Source: UBA6265 sp964526965
Lineage (GTDB): Bacteria > Chloroflexota > Chloroflexia > Thermomicrobiales > UBA6265
DNA: 64,000 bases
Direction of reading: 5' to 3'
Assembly (NCBI GenBank): GCA_964526965.1
Contig: CAZGML010000013.1
Span: 6,318 to 70,317 of the forward strand
Below are positions 35,410 to 43,789 of the stretch, one piece after another. The notes under the pieces were generated by a model. The model searched no databases and was not told where the DNA came from. It was given only the letters and a program-made list of their open reading frames with translations. The position numbers and the translations under genes were made by a program. Each line of letters begins with the position of its first letter. The stretch's first letter is position 1.

Positions 35410-37119
35410 CTACTTCTCCAGCACTGCCGCGCTTCCCTGTCGCTCAGAGAAATCGCGGTAATCGATCGTTGGGAACGGGTTATCCTGATCTTCCAGAGCG
35501 GCCAGGCTTTTGGATGTTGAATCATTCAGCGGTTCAGCAGACTCGGCGAGATCGGCCATTTGGTTGAACCGTTCAACATGATCGTTGAATCGCTGGATTG
35601 CGTACTCGTTCGCCTGGCCGGTGGTAACGAGGAACGGCCAGTCTGAACTTTGCAACAGCAGTAATTCACGTGCGGCCTGCTGCAGCGCGCGCTCGCGGTC
35701 TCCCTCGGCGTTCGGATACTCCGCAGCCAGCTGCTCCATGCGTAACTCGGCATCATGGATTATCGGCCACATCCAGCTGGTTTGATCGTTCATCCACGTG
35801 TAGTGATTACCGCCCATGCCCCAACTGGACTCCGGCAGCACCATGACGGAATCACCTCCGTGCTCCTCAACCCATGTCGAGGCGGTGGTGAGGTCAACGG
35901 ACTCCTCCGTGGCCAGCCCGCGGAGCACTGCCTTGAGCCAATCGACACCCTCAAACCACCAGTGGCCAAAGAGCTCGGTGTCGTAGTTGCTTGAAATTAT
36001 TCCGTAATCGCCGGTTGTTTCTTTATGCTCACGAAGCAGGTCGGTTACGAGGCCGACAAAGTGCTCGGCATGGGATTGCACCCGCTCGGCAGCTGTGTCG
36101 GGATTGTACGGCGGTTTGTCGCCAAGATCGGTCCCTGGCTGACCGACGCGCCAGTACTGCATGCCGGAAACAGCATCCTTGCGGTGAAATTCCCGGTACC
36201 ATTGGTCTCCGGGATACCCGAATTGGCCGCTCCAAACCTGCTGACCAGTGCGATTGTTACGTCCAAGAACGGCGACGCGGCCTGGCTCATCGCCAACCCA
36301 ATAGCTCTTGAACGTCGTGCCGGGGTCGGCTTGCTGATCCGTCGGCATACTTACCAACTTGCGCTTGGGCTCGGCTCCGTACACGCCGATAGAATCGCCA
36401 GCGGCCTTACCAACGGGTCGGCCACCTTCCACAGTATGCGTTTCCGAGAAGAAGACGCGAATCCCCTGCTCGCCCAGGTAGCTTTCAATTCCTGGCCTGG
36501 TGATACCGCTAGTTTCATCGACGTACGCGGGACGATAGGCGCACTCGGGCAACCAGATCGCCTTTGGTCGGCGACCGAAGTGGCGCTCGTAGGCCCGGAT
36601 TCCCGTTTGAATCTGTCCGAAGATCGACGAATCTCGCGATAGCAACGGGAGATAACCATGGGTAGCGGCAGAGGTCGAGATCTCGACGAATCCCCGATCC
36701 TGCAACGTCTTGAGCGCGCCCATGAGATCTCGGTTGTAGCGGTCACGGAAATCCGTGAGAACGCGTGAGTACCAGTGATGGTAATAGATGGCGAGCGCCT
36801 TCATTTCCTCGTCGCCATCCTGCTCGAACCGTTCGATATCGGCAGCGGCCCAGGCTGCGCGCTCTTCGGCGTATGTGATGAAATGTTCGATGATGAGCGG
36901 ATCGGCCAATTGCTCGCCAAGTATCGGCGTCACGCTGACCGTGATGCGATAATCCAGCCCCTCATCCGCGAGATCGTACAGGGCGTTCAACAATGGCACA
37001 TACGTTTCGGCGATTCCCTCATGAACCCACTCTTCGCCATGCGGCCAGGTTCCAGCCTGACGCGCATAAGGTAGGTGGCTATGCAGCACGAATGTGAATG
37101 CGCCATTAGCGTTCGTCAT
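35410..37119 (-). CDS. GH57 1,4-alpha-glucan branching enzyme
   Basis: This 569-residue GH57 enzyme carries the family motifs in order: HSHLPYAR near the start, SAATHGYLPLL, AIWLPECAYRP with the nucleophile Glu, and SSNYDTELFGHWWFEG with the acid Asp, then HTWM-like SSWGMGGNHYTWMND. This matches Thermus/Thermococcus-type branching enzymes rather than GH13 GlgB. ATG at 37119 with GGAG seven bases upstream is chosen; the longer frame lacks support. It lies 158 bases after malQ on the same strand. It would branch the linear glucan made by GlgE. Confidence 0.92.
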   Translation of the reverse strand: MTNANGAFTFVLHSHLPYARQAGTWPHGEEWVHEGIAETYVPLLNALYDLADEGLDYRITVSVTPILGEQLADPLIIEHFITYAEERAAWAAADIERFEQDGDEEMKALAIYYHHWYSRVLTDFRDRYNRDLMGALKTLQDRGFVEISTSAATHGYLPLLSRDSSIFGQIQTGIRAYERHFGRRPKAIWLPECAYRPAYVDETSGITRPGIESYLGEQGIRVFFSETHTVEGGRPVGKAAGDSIGVYGAEPKRKLVSMPTDQQADPGTTFKSYWVGDEPGRVAVLGRNNRTGQQVWSGQFGYPGDQWYREFHRKDAVSGMQYWRVGQPGTDLGDKPPYNPDTAAERVQSHAEHFVGLVTDLLREHKETTGDYGIISSNYDTELFGHWWFEGVDWLKAVLRGLATEESVDLTTASTWVEEHGGDSVMVLPESSWGMGGNHYTWMNDQTSWMWPIIHDAELRMEQLAAEYPNAEGDRERALQQAARELLLLQSSDWPFLVTTGQANEYAIQRFNDHVERFNQMADLAESAEPLNDSTSKSLAALEDQDNPFPTIDYRDFSERQGSAAVLEK

Positions 37120-37277
37120 ACCTGACTCCAATTCTTTCCCAGTCGGGCTGGGATCCACGTGCAATGATGTCTGGAGCCGCATCGCCTGCAACGCAGCGCG
37201 AGCCACTCTCCTCCACATCAGATGGCCTAAGGATACAGGCCCTCAAAACGTTTTCTGTTTAGATGATCGCAAGATCG

Positions 37278-38846
37278 CTACCAGCTACGGGTTGCTTTGA
37301 TACCGCTTGTCGGAGCAGAGTAATCGTATTCGCTCACGCTGCGTTCGGGAAAATCATCCGAAATGCGACCATAGGTGCTGGTGAGGTCACGCAGTCCGTC
37401 CGCAAGGCCGGGATCAAGCTGGTCTGGCCTCATCTTCCAACTCCAGTTGCCGTAGGTAGTAGCGGGGGTGTTCATACGGGCGCGATCATCGAGGCGAAGC
37501 ACGTCTTGCATGGGCACAATAGCCGTGTTCGCCGGAGATGAGAGCGCAACGCGCAGAAGATCCCAGGCGGGATCCTCAACGCTGTGCCCGAGGTAGTGAC
37601 GAACACGATCGCGATCCTCTTCAGATATGCTCTGCCACCATCCAACCGTTGTCTGGTTATCGTGTGTGGCTGAATACGTGACGGAGTGGCGCTTGTTGTT
37701 GTGCGGCAGGTAGTTGTTGGATGGATCGCCATCGAACGCAAAATGCAACACGTTCATGCCGGGGAAACCCAGAATCTCGCGCAGTGTCACGACGTCGTCG
37801 GTGATCAGCCCAAGATCCTCCACGATCACGGGGAAGTCGCCGAGTTCTCTCCTCGCTGCCGAGAAGACCTCCGCTCCGGGAGCCTCCTCCCAATGCCCGT
37901 TGGCAGCCGTGTCATCGTCTGCCGGTACATGCCAGGCAGCGGCAAAGCCACGGAAGTGGTCGATACGAACGATATCCACGGTATCGCGCATCGCGCGCAG
38001 TCGATCCACCCACCACGAGAAATTGTTCTGCATCATTGACGACCAGTTGTACGTCGGGTTGCCCCATAACTGGCCAGTCGGTGAGAAGTAATCCGGTGGC
38101 ACACCCGCAATCCAGGTGGGCTTTCCGCTCGCCATATCGAAGTTGAATTGCGACTGGTTTGCCCACACATCGGCGCTATCGAGAGCGACGAAGATCGGTA
38201 TATCGCCGATAACGCGAATGCCCTTGCTATTCGCATAGGTTCGGAGCGAGTGCCATTGCCGCTGAAAGAGAAATTGCACAAAACTCTGGTAGCGAATCTC
38301 GGGAGCGAGTTGTACCGTATATTCCTCGATGGCAGGGCCCTCGTGCGCCCGGATATCTTCGGGCCATTCGAGCCACCAGCCGCCTCCGAAGTGGTTTTTC
38401 AGGCTGATGTACAGGGCGTAATCACGAAGCCATTGCGGAGCGCTATCGATGAATCGTGTGAACTCCGCCAGCATCATGGCGTTGTCGTTCAGACGCGAGT
38501 ACGCAAGGCGCAGCTTACTTTCTCGCCATGGTCGGGCAACATCCCAATCAACGCTTTCCGCCGGGAAATCGGGCGCATCGGCCAGGTCATCGTCGGAGAG
38601 CAAGCCGTCACCCTTAAGCACGGAGAGTGAAATCAACAATGGGTTGCCAGCGAATGCGCTAGTGGAAGAGTATGGCGAGTCGCCGAAGCCAACAGGGCCA
38701 AGCGGCATTACCTGCCACAACCGTTGCCCGGCCTGCTCCAGCCAATCGACGAAGCGATATGCGCTGTCTCCGAAATCTCCAATGCCGTAATCACCTGGCA
38801 AGGAGGTGGGATGAAGCAGGATGCCGGATTCACGCGGGAAGTGCAT
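37278..38846 (-). CDS. malQ: 4-alpha-glucanotransferase
   Basis: MalQ (522 residues), a GH77 amylomaltase, transfers glucan segments between maltodextrins. It begins with RESGILLHPTSLPGDYGIGDFG and has DIVRIDHFRGF (nucleophile Asp), FPVIVEDLGLITDDV (acid Glu) and TYSATHDNQTTVGWW. The length is that of the short bacterial and plant D-enzyme type. It is separated by 38 bases from the lipoprotein gene upstream. With GlgX it would process debranched chains. Confidence 0.95.
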   Translation of the reverse strand: MHFPRESGILLHPTSLPGDYGIGDFGDSAYRFVDWLEQAGQRLWQVMPLGPVGFGDSPYSSTSAFAGNPLLISLSVLKGDGLLSDDDLADAPDFPAESVDWDVARPWRESKLRLAYSRLNDNAMMLAEFTRFIDSAPQWLRDYALYISLKNHFGGGWWLEWPEDIRAHEGPAIEEYTVQLAPEIRYQSFVQFLFQRQWHSLRTYANSKGIRVIGDIPIFVALDSADVWANQSQFNFDMASGKPTWIAGVPPDYFSPTGQLWGNPTYNWSSMMQNNFSWWVDRLRAMRDTVDIVRIDHFRGFAAAWHVPADDDTAANGHWEEAPGAEVFSAARRELGDFPVIVEDLGLITDDVVTLREILGFPGMNVLHFAFDGDPSNNYLPHNNKRHSVTYSATHDNQTTVGWWQSISEEDRDRVRHYLGHSVEDPAWDLLRVALSSPANTAIVPMQDVLRLDDRARMNTPATTYGNWSWKMRPDQLDPGLADGLRDLTSTYGRISDDFPERSVSEYDYSAPTSGIKATRSW

Positions 38847-38884
38847 GGTGTCGCCTTTCAGGACCGATTGTCGGTTTCGCTGCG

Positions 38885-39808
38885 TTATTCAGCCGGCTCG
38901 ATGAAGTCTGTACTGATCCAGCCTGTTTCGTCATTGACCTCGATCTGAACCCACTCGGAACCATCTTCAGATTGGGTAACCGGTCCGCCCAGAACCAGAA
39001 CTATCTGGCCTTCGCCGATCGGTTCATCAAATACGGGTTCGCATTCAACACCGGGGCCAGAACGGAAGTTCACATCAGCAGTAAGTTCGAATACGTTGGA
39101 CTCACCGAGGAAGCCGGGTACATCCGGAACCTCGCAGCCGATGATTTCCAGTTGCGCAACTGGTGAAGCATCTGGCGTCGCCTCTGGTGCCTGTTCCTCC
39201 TCGTTGGAGGTGAGCTCGCCGGGCATACCCGATCCGCCGGTACCATCTCCGGGGTGATTGAAGGTCTCGTTGCCTGTGCGAGCACGCACGGTGGGCTCGG
39301 GTGTGGAATCAGGTTCGGCAGCTTCGTCAGCGATGTCCTCTTCCGGTTCCTCGGTGGCTTCCGCCGCTGCCTCATCTGCCATTTCTGCAGTGGCGATATT
39401 CTCGGTTGGGGTTTCCGCTTCAGTTTCGGCGGTGGCTGCGTCCTCAACCTCAGACGTTGCTACACCCATGGTTTCATCAGGTGTGGACTCTGTAGTAGCT
39501 GCGGATTCTTCCGTGACAATTTCGGCCTCAGCAACCTCTTCTGTCTCCGGTGTAGAAACCTCTGCAGTAGCGGGAATATCGGACTCGAGGACGGTGATTT
39601 CGTCTTCACTCACCTCCGAATCCGGAGTGCTTTCCATTGGAGGTACGGTCGGCTGCGCATCCTGCTGCTGGGCGGTTTCTGTAGTTGCTGTTGGCTCGGC
39701 CTCGTCGGAATCACCTCCGCATGCCACAAGAAGCACTGCCAGGGCGAGGACGATTCCACCGAAGACTCTCGACATCCTTTTCGATGTGTACAGGTGCTTC
39801 ACTGGCAC
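38885..39808 (-). CDS. Lipoprotein with acidic linker and SH3-like domain
   Basis: This 307-residue protein has a lipoprotein signal (GIVLALAVLLVACGG, lipobox LVAC). About 185 residues of Glu/Ala/Thr-rich low-complexity sequence follow. A C-terminal bacterial SH3 (SH3_3) domain has VNFRSGPGVECEP, LVLGGPV, WVQIEVNDETGWISTDFIEP. SH3 domains of this type often bind peptidoglycan, and the linker would reach across the envelope. The gene follows mreB by 43 bases. GTG at 39808 or at 39802 may be the start; GGGAGG lies just upstream and suits 39802 better. Confidence 0.8.
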   Translation of the reverse strand: MPVKHLYTSKRMSRVFGGIVLALAVLLVACGGDSDEAEPTATTETAQQQDAQPTVPPMESTPDSEVSEDEITVLESDIPATAEVSTPETEEVAEAEIVTEESAATTESTPDETMGVATSEVEDAATAETEAETPTENIATAEMADEAAAEATEEPEEDIADEAAEPDSTPEPTVRARTGNETFNHPGDGTGGSGMPGELTSNEEEQAPEATPDASPVAQLEIIGCEVPDVPGFLGESNVFELTADVNFRSGPGVECEPVFDEPIGEGQIVLVLGGPVTQSEDGSEWVQIEVNDETGWISTDFIEPAE

Positions 39809-39851
39809 TCCCCTCCCTTTTTGTTCACCGGTATTCCAACCAGTTTAGCGT

Positions 39852-40856
39852 CTAACGTTCTTCCAGACTATCTCGCAGAATATCCATATGCTCCAGCGCA
39901 AGTCCGGTGCCGATAGCAACAGCAGAGAGTGGATCATCGGCAACGTAACACGGTACGCCGGTAACTTCGGTCAAGAGTTCAGGCAGTTGGCGCAGCATGG
40001 CGCCACCGCCAGTAAGAATCATTCCTTTGTCGATGATGTCGGAGGAAAGTTCGGGCGGAGTTTCTTCAAGCACAGCCCGCACGGCTCCGATGATCGCTTC
40101 AAGCGGCTCAGTTATCGCGTCGGTAATTTCGCTGGCGTTGATCTGGATCGTGCGTGGGAGACCAGCGACTTCGTCGCGACCCCTCACTTCCATCACCTGG
40201 TCTTCGTCGACCGGCATGGCGGAGCCGATGGCAATCTTCACTTCTTCCGCGGTACGTTCACCAACACGGAGGTTGTATTTTCGCTTGATAAAGTTGGTGA
40301 TCGCATCATCGAATTTGCTCCCACCGACACGAAGCGATCTGGCCACGACGATGCCATTGAGCGAGATCACCGCGACCTCGGTGGTACCACCACCAATATC
40401 GATGATCATGTTGCCGGATGGGTCTGCGACAGGAACCCGGGCGCCAATAGCGGCCGCGAGTGGCTCGCTAATGAGGTAGGCACGGCGGGCACCTGCGTTG
40501 AGGGCACTCTCGCGCACCGCGCGTCGCTCCACACCGGTAACGCCGGCCGGGACACAGATCATCACATCCGGCCGGATTAGCGAGAAACGCCCCACGGCCT
40601 TGCTAATGAAGTACTCAAGCATCTTCTGAGTGACTACATAGTCGGCAATCACCCCATCGCGCATTGGCCGCACCACCTCGATGGTCTCGCGCGGTTCGCG
40701 GCCGAGCATATCGCGGGCCTCAAGGCCCACGGCCTTCACCTTGCCATCCTTGGCAGAAATCGCCACCACGGACGGCTCATTGATCACGACTCCACGTCCG
40801 CGCACAAAGACGAGGACGTTTGCGGTTCCGAGATCGATTCCGACTTGTTTGGCCAT
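39852..40856 (-). CDS. mreB: Rod shape-determining protein MreB
   Basis: MreB (334 residues) is the bacterial actin that guides lateral wall synthesis. It has QVGIDLGTANVLVFVRGRGVVINEPSVVA, the phosphate-2 loop IIDIGGGTTEVAVIS, and ILTGGGAMLRQLPELL. AAGGA lies eight bases before ATG at 40856. mreC and mreD do not follow; instead an SH3 lipoprotein and malQ do. This implies a rod-shaped cell or at least an MreB filament; MreB without mreCD also occurs as an Mbl-like second copy. Confidence 0.95.
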   Translation of the reverse strand: MAKQVGIDLGTANVLVFVRGRGVVINEPSVVAISAKDGKVKAVGLEARDMLGREPRETIEVVRPMRDGVIADYVVTQKMLEYFISKAVGRFSLIRPDVMICVPAGVTGVERRAVRESALNAGARRAYLISEPLAAAIGARVPVADPSGNMIIDIGGGTTEVAVISLNGIVVARSLRVGGSKFDDAITNFIKRKYNLRVGERTAEEVKIAIGSAMPVDEDQVMEVRGRDEVAGLPRTIQINASEITDAITEPLEAIIGAVRAVLEETPPELSSDIIDKGMILTGGGAMLRQLPELLTEVTGVPCYVADDPLSAVAIGTGLALEHMDILRDSLEER

Positions 40857-40960
40857 GTATGCTTCCTTAGCAGCGCGACTCTTTTTCGCAAATACGCATA
40901 TGACGGTATGCTGTGTATAGATGAAACGTCGACCGTTCCACACAAGAGTAAACCGTGATC

Positions 40961-41440
40961 ATGGCAGATGCACAGAATGAACGTACAACAGGCCAACATC
41001 GACGGCGTGGGCGACGCCGGAATCGCAGGCGCAGATCCGCCGTAACTGATAATGCACAACGCACCCAGCACTCCCACTCAAGGCAGGATGTAGCTCCGGC
41101 TTCGGGATCAGAACCGACACCCGAGGTGACAGCCCCGGCGCCGGCGCTTGCCCCTGATGCCCCGGCCGTACGCCCGGCGAACATTCAGCCGCCAACCGTA
41201 CGATCCGAAGAATACTGCGTTCATCATATGGCAAGCGTGAGTGATATCGATGCAGATCCATTGGAAGTGCGCACCAACATGACGACACTGCGTCACCTGC
41301 AGGTCGATCACTTTGGTGAAGCAACGCTTTTCTGCGATTGTCTGCACAACGGCCCGCACCAATGGCCCCCATCCATGCAGAAGGTGGAGACCGCTATTGA
41401 ATTGGATCAGTTTCTCGCGGATTCGACCAGCGAGGCGTAG
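40961..41440 (+). CDS. Hypothetical protein with Arg-rich head and Cys/His tail domain
   Basis: This is a 159-residue protein of unknown function. An Arg-rich head (about residues 15-26) is followed by a Pro/Ala linker and a C-terminal domain of about 75 residues with Cys and His in EYCVHHMA and FCDCLHNGPHQW, which could bind metal. The head could bind nucleic acid. Frames on the opposite strand look non-coding, which favours this one. There is no strong ribosome site before ATG at 40961. The 3' end overlaps the convergent oxidoreductase gene by 34 bases. Confidence 0.55.
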   Translation: MADAQNERTTGQHRRRGRRRNRRRRSAVTDNAQRTQHSHSRQDVAPASGSEPTPEVTAPAPALAPDAPAVRPANIQPPTVRSEEYCVHHMASVSDIDADPLEVRTNMTTLRHLQVDHFGEATLFCDCLHNGPHQWPPSMQKVETAIELDQFLADSTSEA

Positions 41441-42195
41441 GCGTCCAGCGTATCTTCCGCGGTTATTGCCCGCAGAATCGGCTCATCAATCACATCCTGA
41501 AAGGCGCTGAGTTGCTGCTTTAGCGCGTCACCAGAATCCACTGCCACCGCCGCGTCCATCGCCCGGAAACCAAGGCGATCGAAGTTCGCAGCATAACTTG
41601 GGAATGATTCGTATCGGGCAGCTTCAGATCGAATCTGCTCGTGGTTCGCTTCTCCAACCGAGCAGCGGATATAAAGCGCTACTTTCGCATCAGAATCTGG
41701 CGCATCACGTCGTCGGTCGTTCATGGCTGTTTCGGCTGCCTCCGGCGTAAGCCAGTTGAGTAACACCCCATTGCCATGCTGGACACCGAGGGCGCGCATC
41801 TTCGGACCCAGCGCCCCGACGTAGACCGGCACATTCGGCAACTCCTTGTGCAACACATCAATACTGTCACGAACCGCTGTGAGCGGACTGGGTGGCTTGT
41901 TTGCACCGACGCCGATAATGATTCGATCTTGCGGTAATTTGCGCGTGCGCACCTCATCCACGATCTCACTGGCGGACATCATCGAATCGATCGAGGTGAC
42001 TCCGGAGCCAAGAACAAGCGAAGTCGTAACCTCGGCGGCGACCTCCATTGAGGAGTAGGCATTGCCCCTGGTGATGTGGTTGAACCACATACTCGCAAAT
42101 CCGGCCTGTTCCACGAGCGGTGCGAGCTTACGGACGACGTCCAGTGGCACCTTGCCAGTAATTCCGAAGCCGAACCGGGAGATATCAAATGTCAT
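41407..42195 (-). CDS. LLM-class flavin/F420-dependent oxidoreductase
   Basis: This 262-residue protein has the luciferase-like monooxygenase fold: FGFGITGKVPLDVVRKLAPLVEQAGFASMWFNH at the start, VLGSGVTSI, the strand IIIGVGAN, and VPVYVGALGPKMRALGVQHGNGVLLNWLTP. Proteins of this type use FMN or F420 to oxidise or reduce alcohols, aldehydes or methylene-tetrahydromethanopterin. It is shorter than most (about 300-340). It overlaps radC by four bases and is the last gene of a four-gene operon. Substrate is not inferable. Confidence 0.82.
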   Translation of the reverse strand: MTFDISRFGFGITGKVPLDVVRKLAPLVEQAGFASMWFNHITRGNAYSSMEVAAEVTTSLVLGSGVTSIDSMMSASEIVDEVRTRKLPQDRIIIGVGANKPPSPLTAVRDSIDVLHKELPNVPVYVGALGPKMRALGVQHGNGVLLNWLTPEAAETAMNDRRRDAPDSDAKVALYIRCSVGEANHEQIRSEAARYESFPSYAANFDRLGFRAMDAAVAVDSGDALKQQLSAFQDVIDEPILRAITAEDTLDAYASLVESARN

Positions 42196-42902
42196 AGTTC
42201 CTCCGAGTGATTAAAGCCGAGGCCAAGTCTTTTCAGCGATGCATGCCTCCCCTGCCCAATAATGACATGATCAAGCACGCCGATATCGAGAAGTTCAGCC
42301 GCTCGAACGACTTCGTGCGTGAACTGCACATCGGCTGATGATGGTGTCGGATCGCCAGTAGGATGGTTATGAACCAGCACTATGTATGGCGAATTGCGCT
42401 TGACGGCGGGCGTGAAGACCTCCGCCATCCGCACATTCGCCGAGTTCACAGTTCCCGTAGCCACGGTGAACGAACTGAGGACGTGATGCTTCGTGTTGAG
42501 AAGCACAACGCGCAGTTCCTCGCGGTCAAGCGAGGCCATCTCTATTCCATATAGCCGAACGATATCTTCCGGAGACCCAATCTGCGGCTTGTCGTCTTCG
42601 ATAATCGTGGTGAGGCGACGACCCATTTCAAGCGCAGCCTTAAGTTTCGCGGCCTTTGCTTTGCCGATACCCGGAATCGCAGCGAGATCGGCGTGCTCGA
42701 GTCGCATGAGTCCACCCAACCCACCATTCTCGGAAAGAATACGGTGGCTCAGTGGTAAAACGGATTCACCCACCGTACCGGTATTGAGAATAATGGCAAC
42801 CAATTCGGCGGATGAAAGGACTCCTGCCCCGTGCCGAATAAGCCGCTCCCTGGGTTTCTCGGTGACTTCCATTTCTCGCATGGTTGGAGTTGATTGAGCC
42901 AT
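42192..42902 (-). CDS. radC: RadC family JAMM-domain protein
   Basis: This is a 236-residue RadC protein with N-terminal helix-hairpin-helix IPGIGKAKAAKLKAALE (residues 76-92) and the JAMM metal motif HNHPTGDPTPSSAD (His178, His180, Asp191). Despite the name, a role in repair is not established; JAMM domains elsewhere are isopeptidases. It starts four bases after the LigB-like gene and overlaps the LLM gene, in an unusual setting for radC. Confidence 0.94.
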   Translation of the reverse strand: MAQSTPTMREMEVTEKPRERLIRHGAGVLSSAELVAIILNTGTVGESVLPLSHRILSENGGLGGLMRLEHADLAAIPGIGKAKAAKLKAALEMGRRLTTIIEDDKPQIGSPEDIVRLYGIEMASLDREELRVVLLNTKHHVLSSFTVATGTVNSANVRMAEVFTPAVKRNSPYIVLVHNHPTGDPTPSSADVQFTHEVVRAAELLDIGVLDHVIIGQGRHASLKRLGLGFNHSEEL

Positions 42903-42906
42903 GGAC

Positions 42907-43773
42907 TTACTCCGGCATAAAGCTGGCGACGATCATGCTGTAATAGCCATCGATGCCATACGATAGCAACTCGCTGCGCAGTGGCACACGATCCTGAACG
43001 CCGGCGAGGATGAGGCACTGCCTCAATCCATCGATAGCGGCAGCTTCAATGTCCTCAGCTGGCAAATGTTGAAGACTGGGTAGGTCATTGGCGCGAATGG
43101 CGATTTGGATCGTCTCGTCCATTTGTTCTGCAATCGGGTTCGCTCCGTAAGGGCCGCTCTGGGCGTGGACGTGACTCCAGTCGCACGAAGCCACAAAGCC
43201 CACGCGCCGATACGAATCCTGGAAAACGCGCCCGAGTGAGCGGCCAAATTCGATCTGCGTCTTGTGATCCAGGTGCCGGCTCGGGGTGATCAGCACCACC
43301 GGCGGCCCCTCTTCGCCGTCGGGATCTGGTGCAAGTGGGTGTCCATACCCGCTGCGATCCTGGTTGTGGCCGAGGAACCAGAGTGGCCCCATCGCTCCCC
43401 AATCCATAGGAGCCACAGACTGCTCCAGCCGGTTACCGCCGAAACCAACGGTGGCTACTGGAATGTCATCATCGGATGCCGACTGGGCGATCTCGTCAAC
43501 AAACCCGACATCAATGGGAACGTTCATCTCGACCACTTTGCTGTCATGGTGAATGATTCCTGCAGCGCGACCGGTGCGAACGAGTGCCATCGCTCCGTCA
43601 ACACGCGTGCCATGTGGACCCACAAGCACGATTGTGTCGACACCAACGTCGGCGAACTCACTGCCTACGCGCTCCATGGCAGAGCGGATGTCCTGAACGT
43701 CCGCCACACCGTTGTCCATGGCAGGAATAACTGGAAAACCATGCGGCATAATGGCAGCAGCAACGAGTGGCAT
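42907..43773 (-). CDS. LigB-family extradiol dioxygenase-like protein
   Basis: This 288-residue protein resembles the class III extradiol dioxygenase (LigB) fold, also seen in AmmeMemoRadiSam protein B. It has AAIMPHGFPVIPAMD, TIVLVGPHGTRVDG, VGFGGN, PLVLI-like VVLITPSRHLDH, and late VASCDWSHVHAQSGPYG, with His residues in the iron positions. AAAGGA lies eight bases before ATG at 43773, which fixes the start. It is 16 bases after the MFS gene. Catechol-type substrate or a non-catalytic role cannot be told apart here. Confidence 0.78.
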   Translation of the reverse strand: MPLVAAAIMPHGFPVIPAMDNGVADVQDIRSAMERVGSEFADVGVDTIVLVGPHGTRVDGAMALVRTGRAAGIIHHDSKVVEMNVPIDVGFVDEIAQSASDDDIPVATVGFGGNRLEQSVAPMDWGAMGPLWFLGHNQDRSGYGHPLAPDPDGEEGPPVVLITPSRHLDHKTQIEFGRSLGRVFQDSYRRVGFVASCDWSHVHAQSGPYGANPIAEQMDETIQIAIRANDLPSLQHLPAEDIEAAAIDGLRQCLILAGVQDRVPLRSELLSYGIDGYYSMIVASFMPE

Positions 43774-43789
43774 CTGCAAAGTCCTTTCG

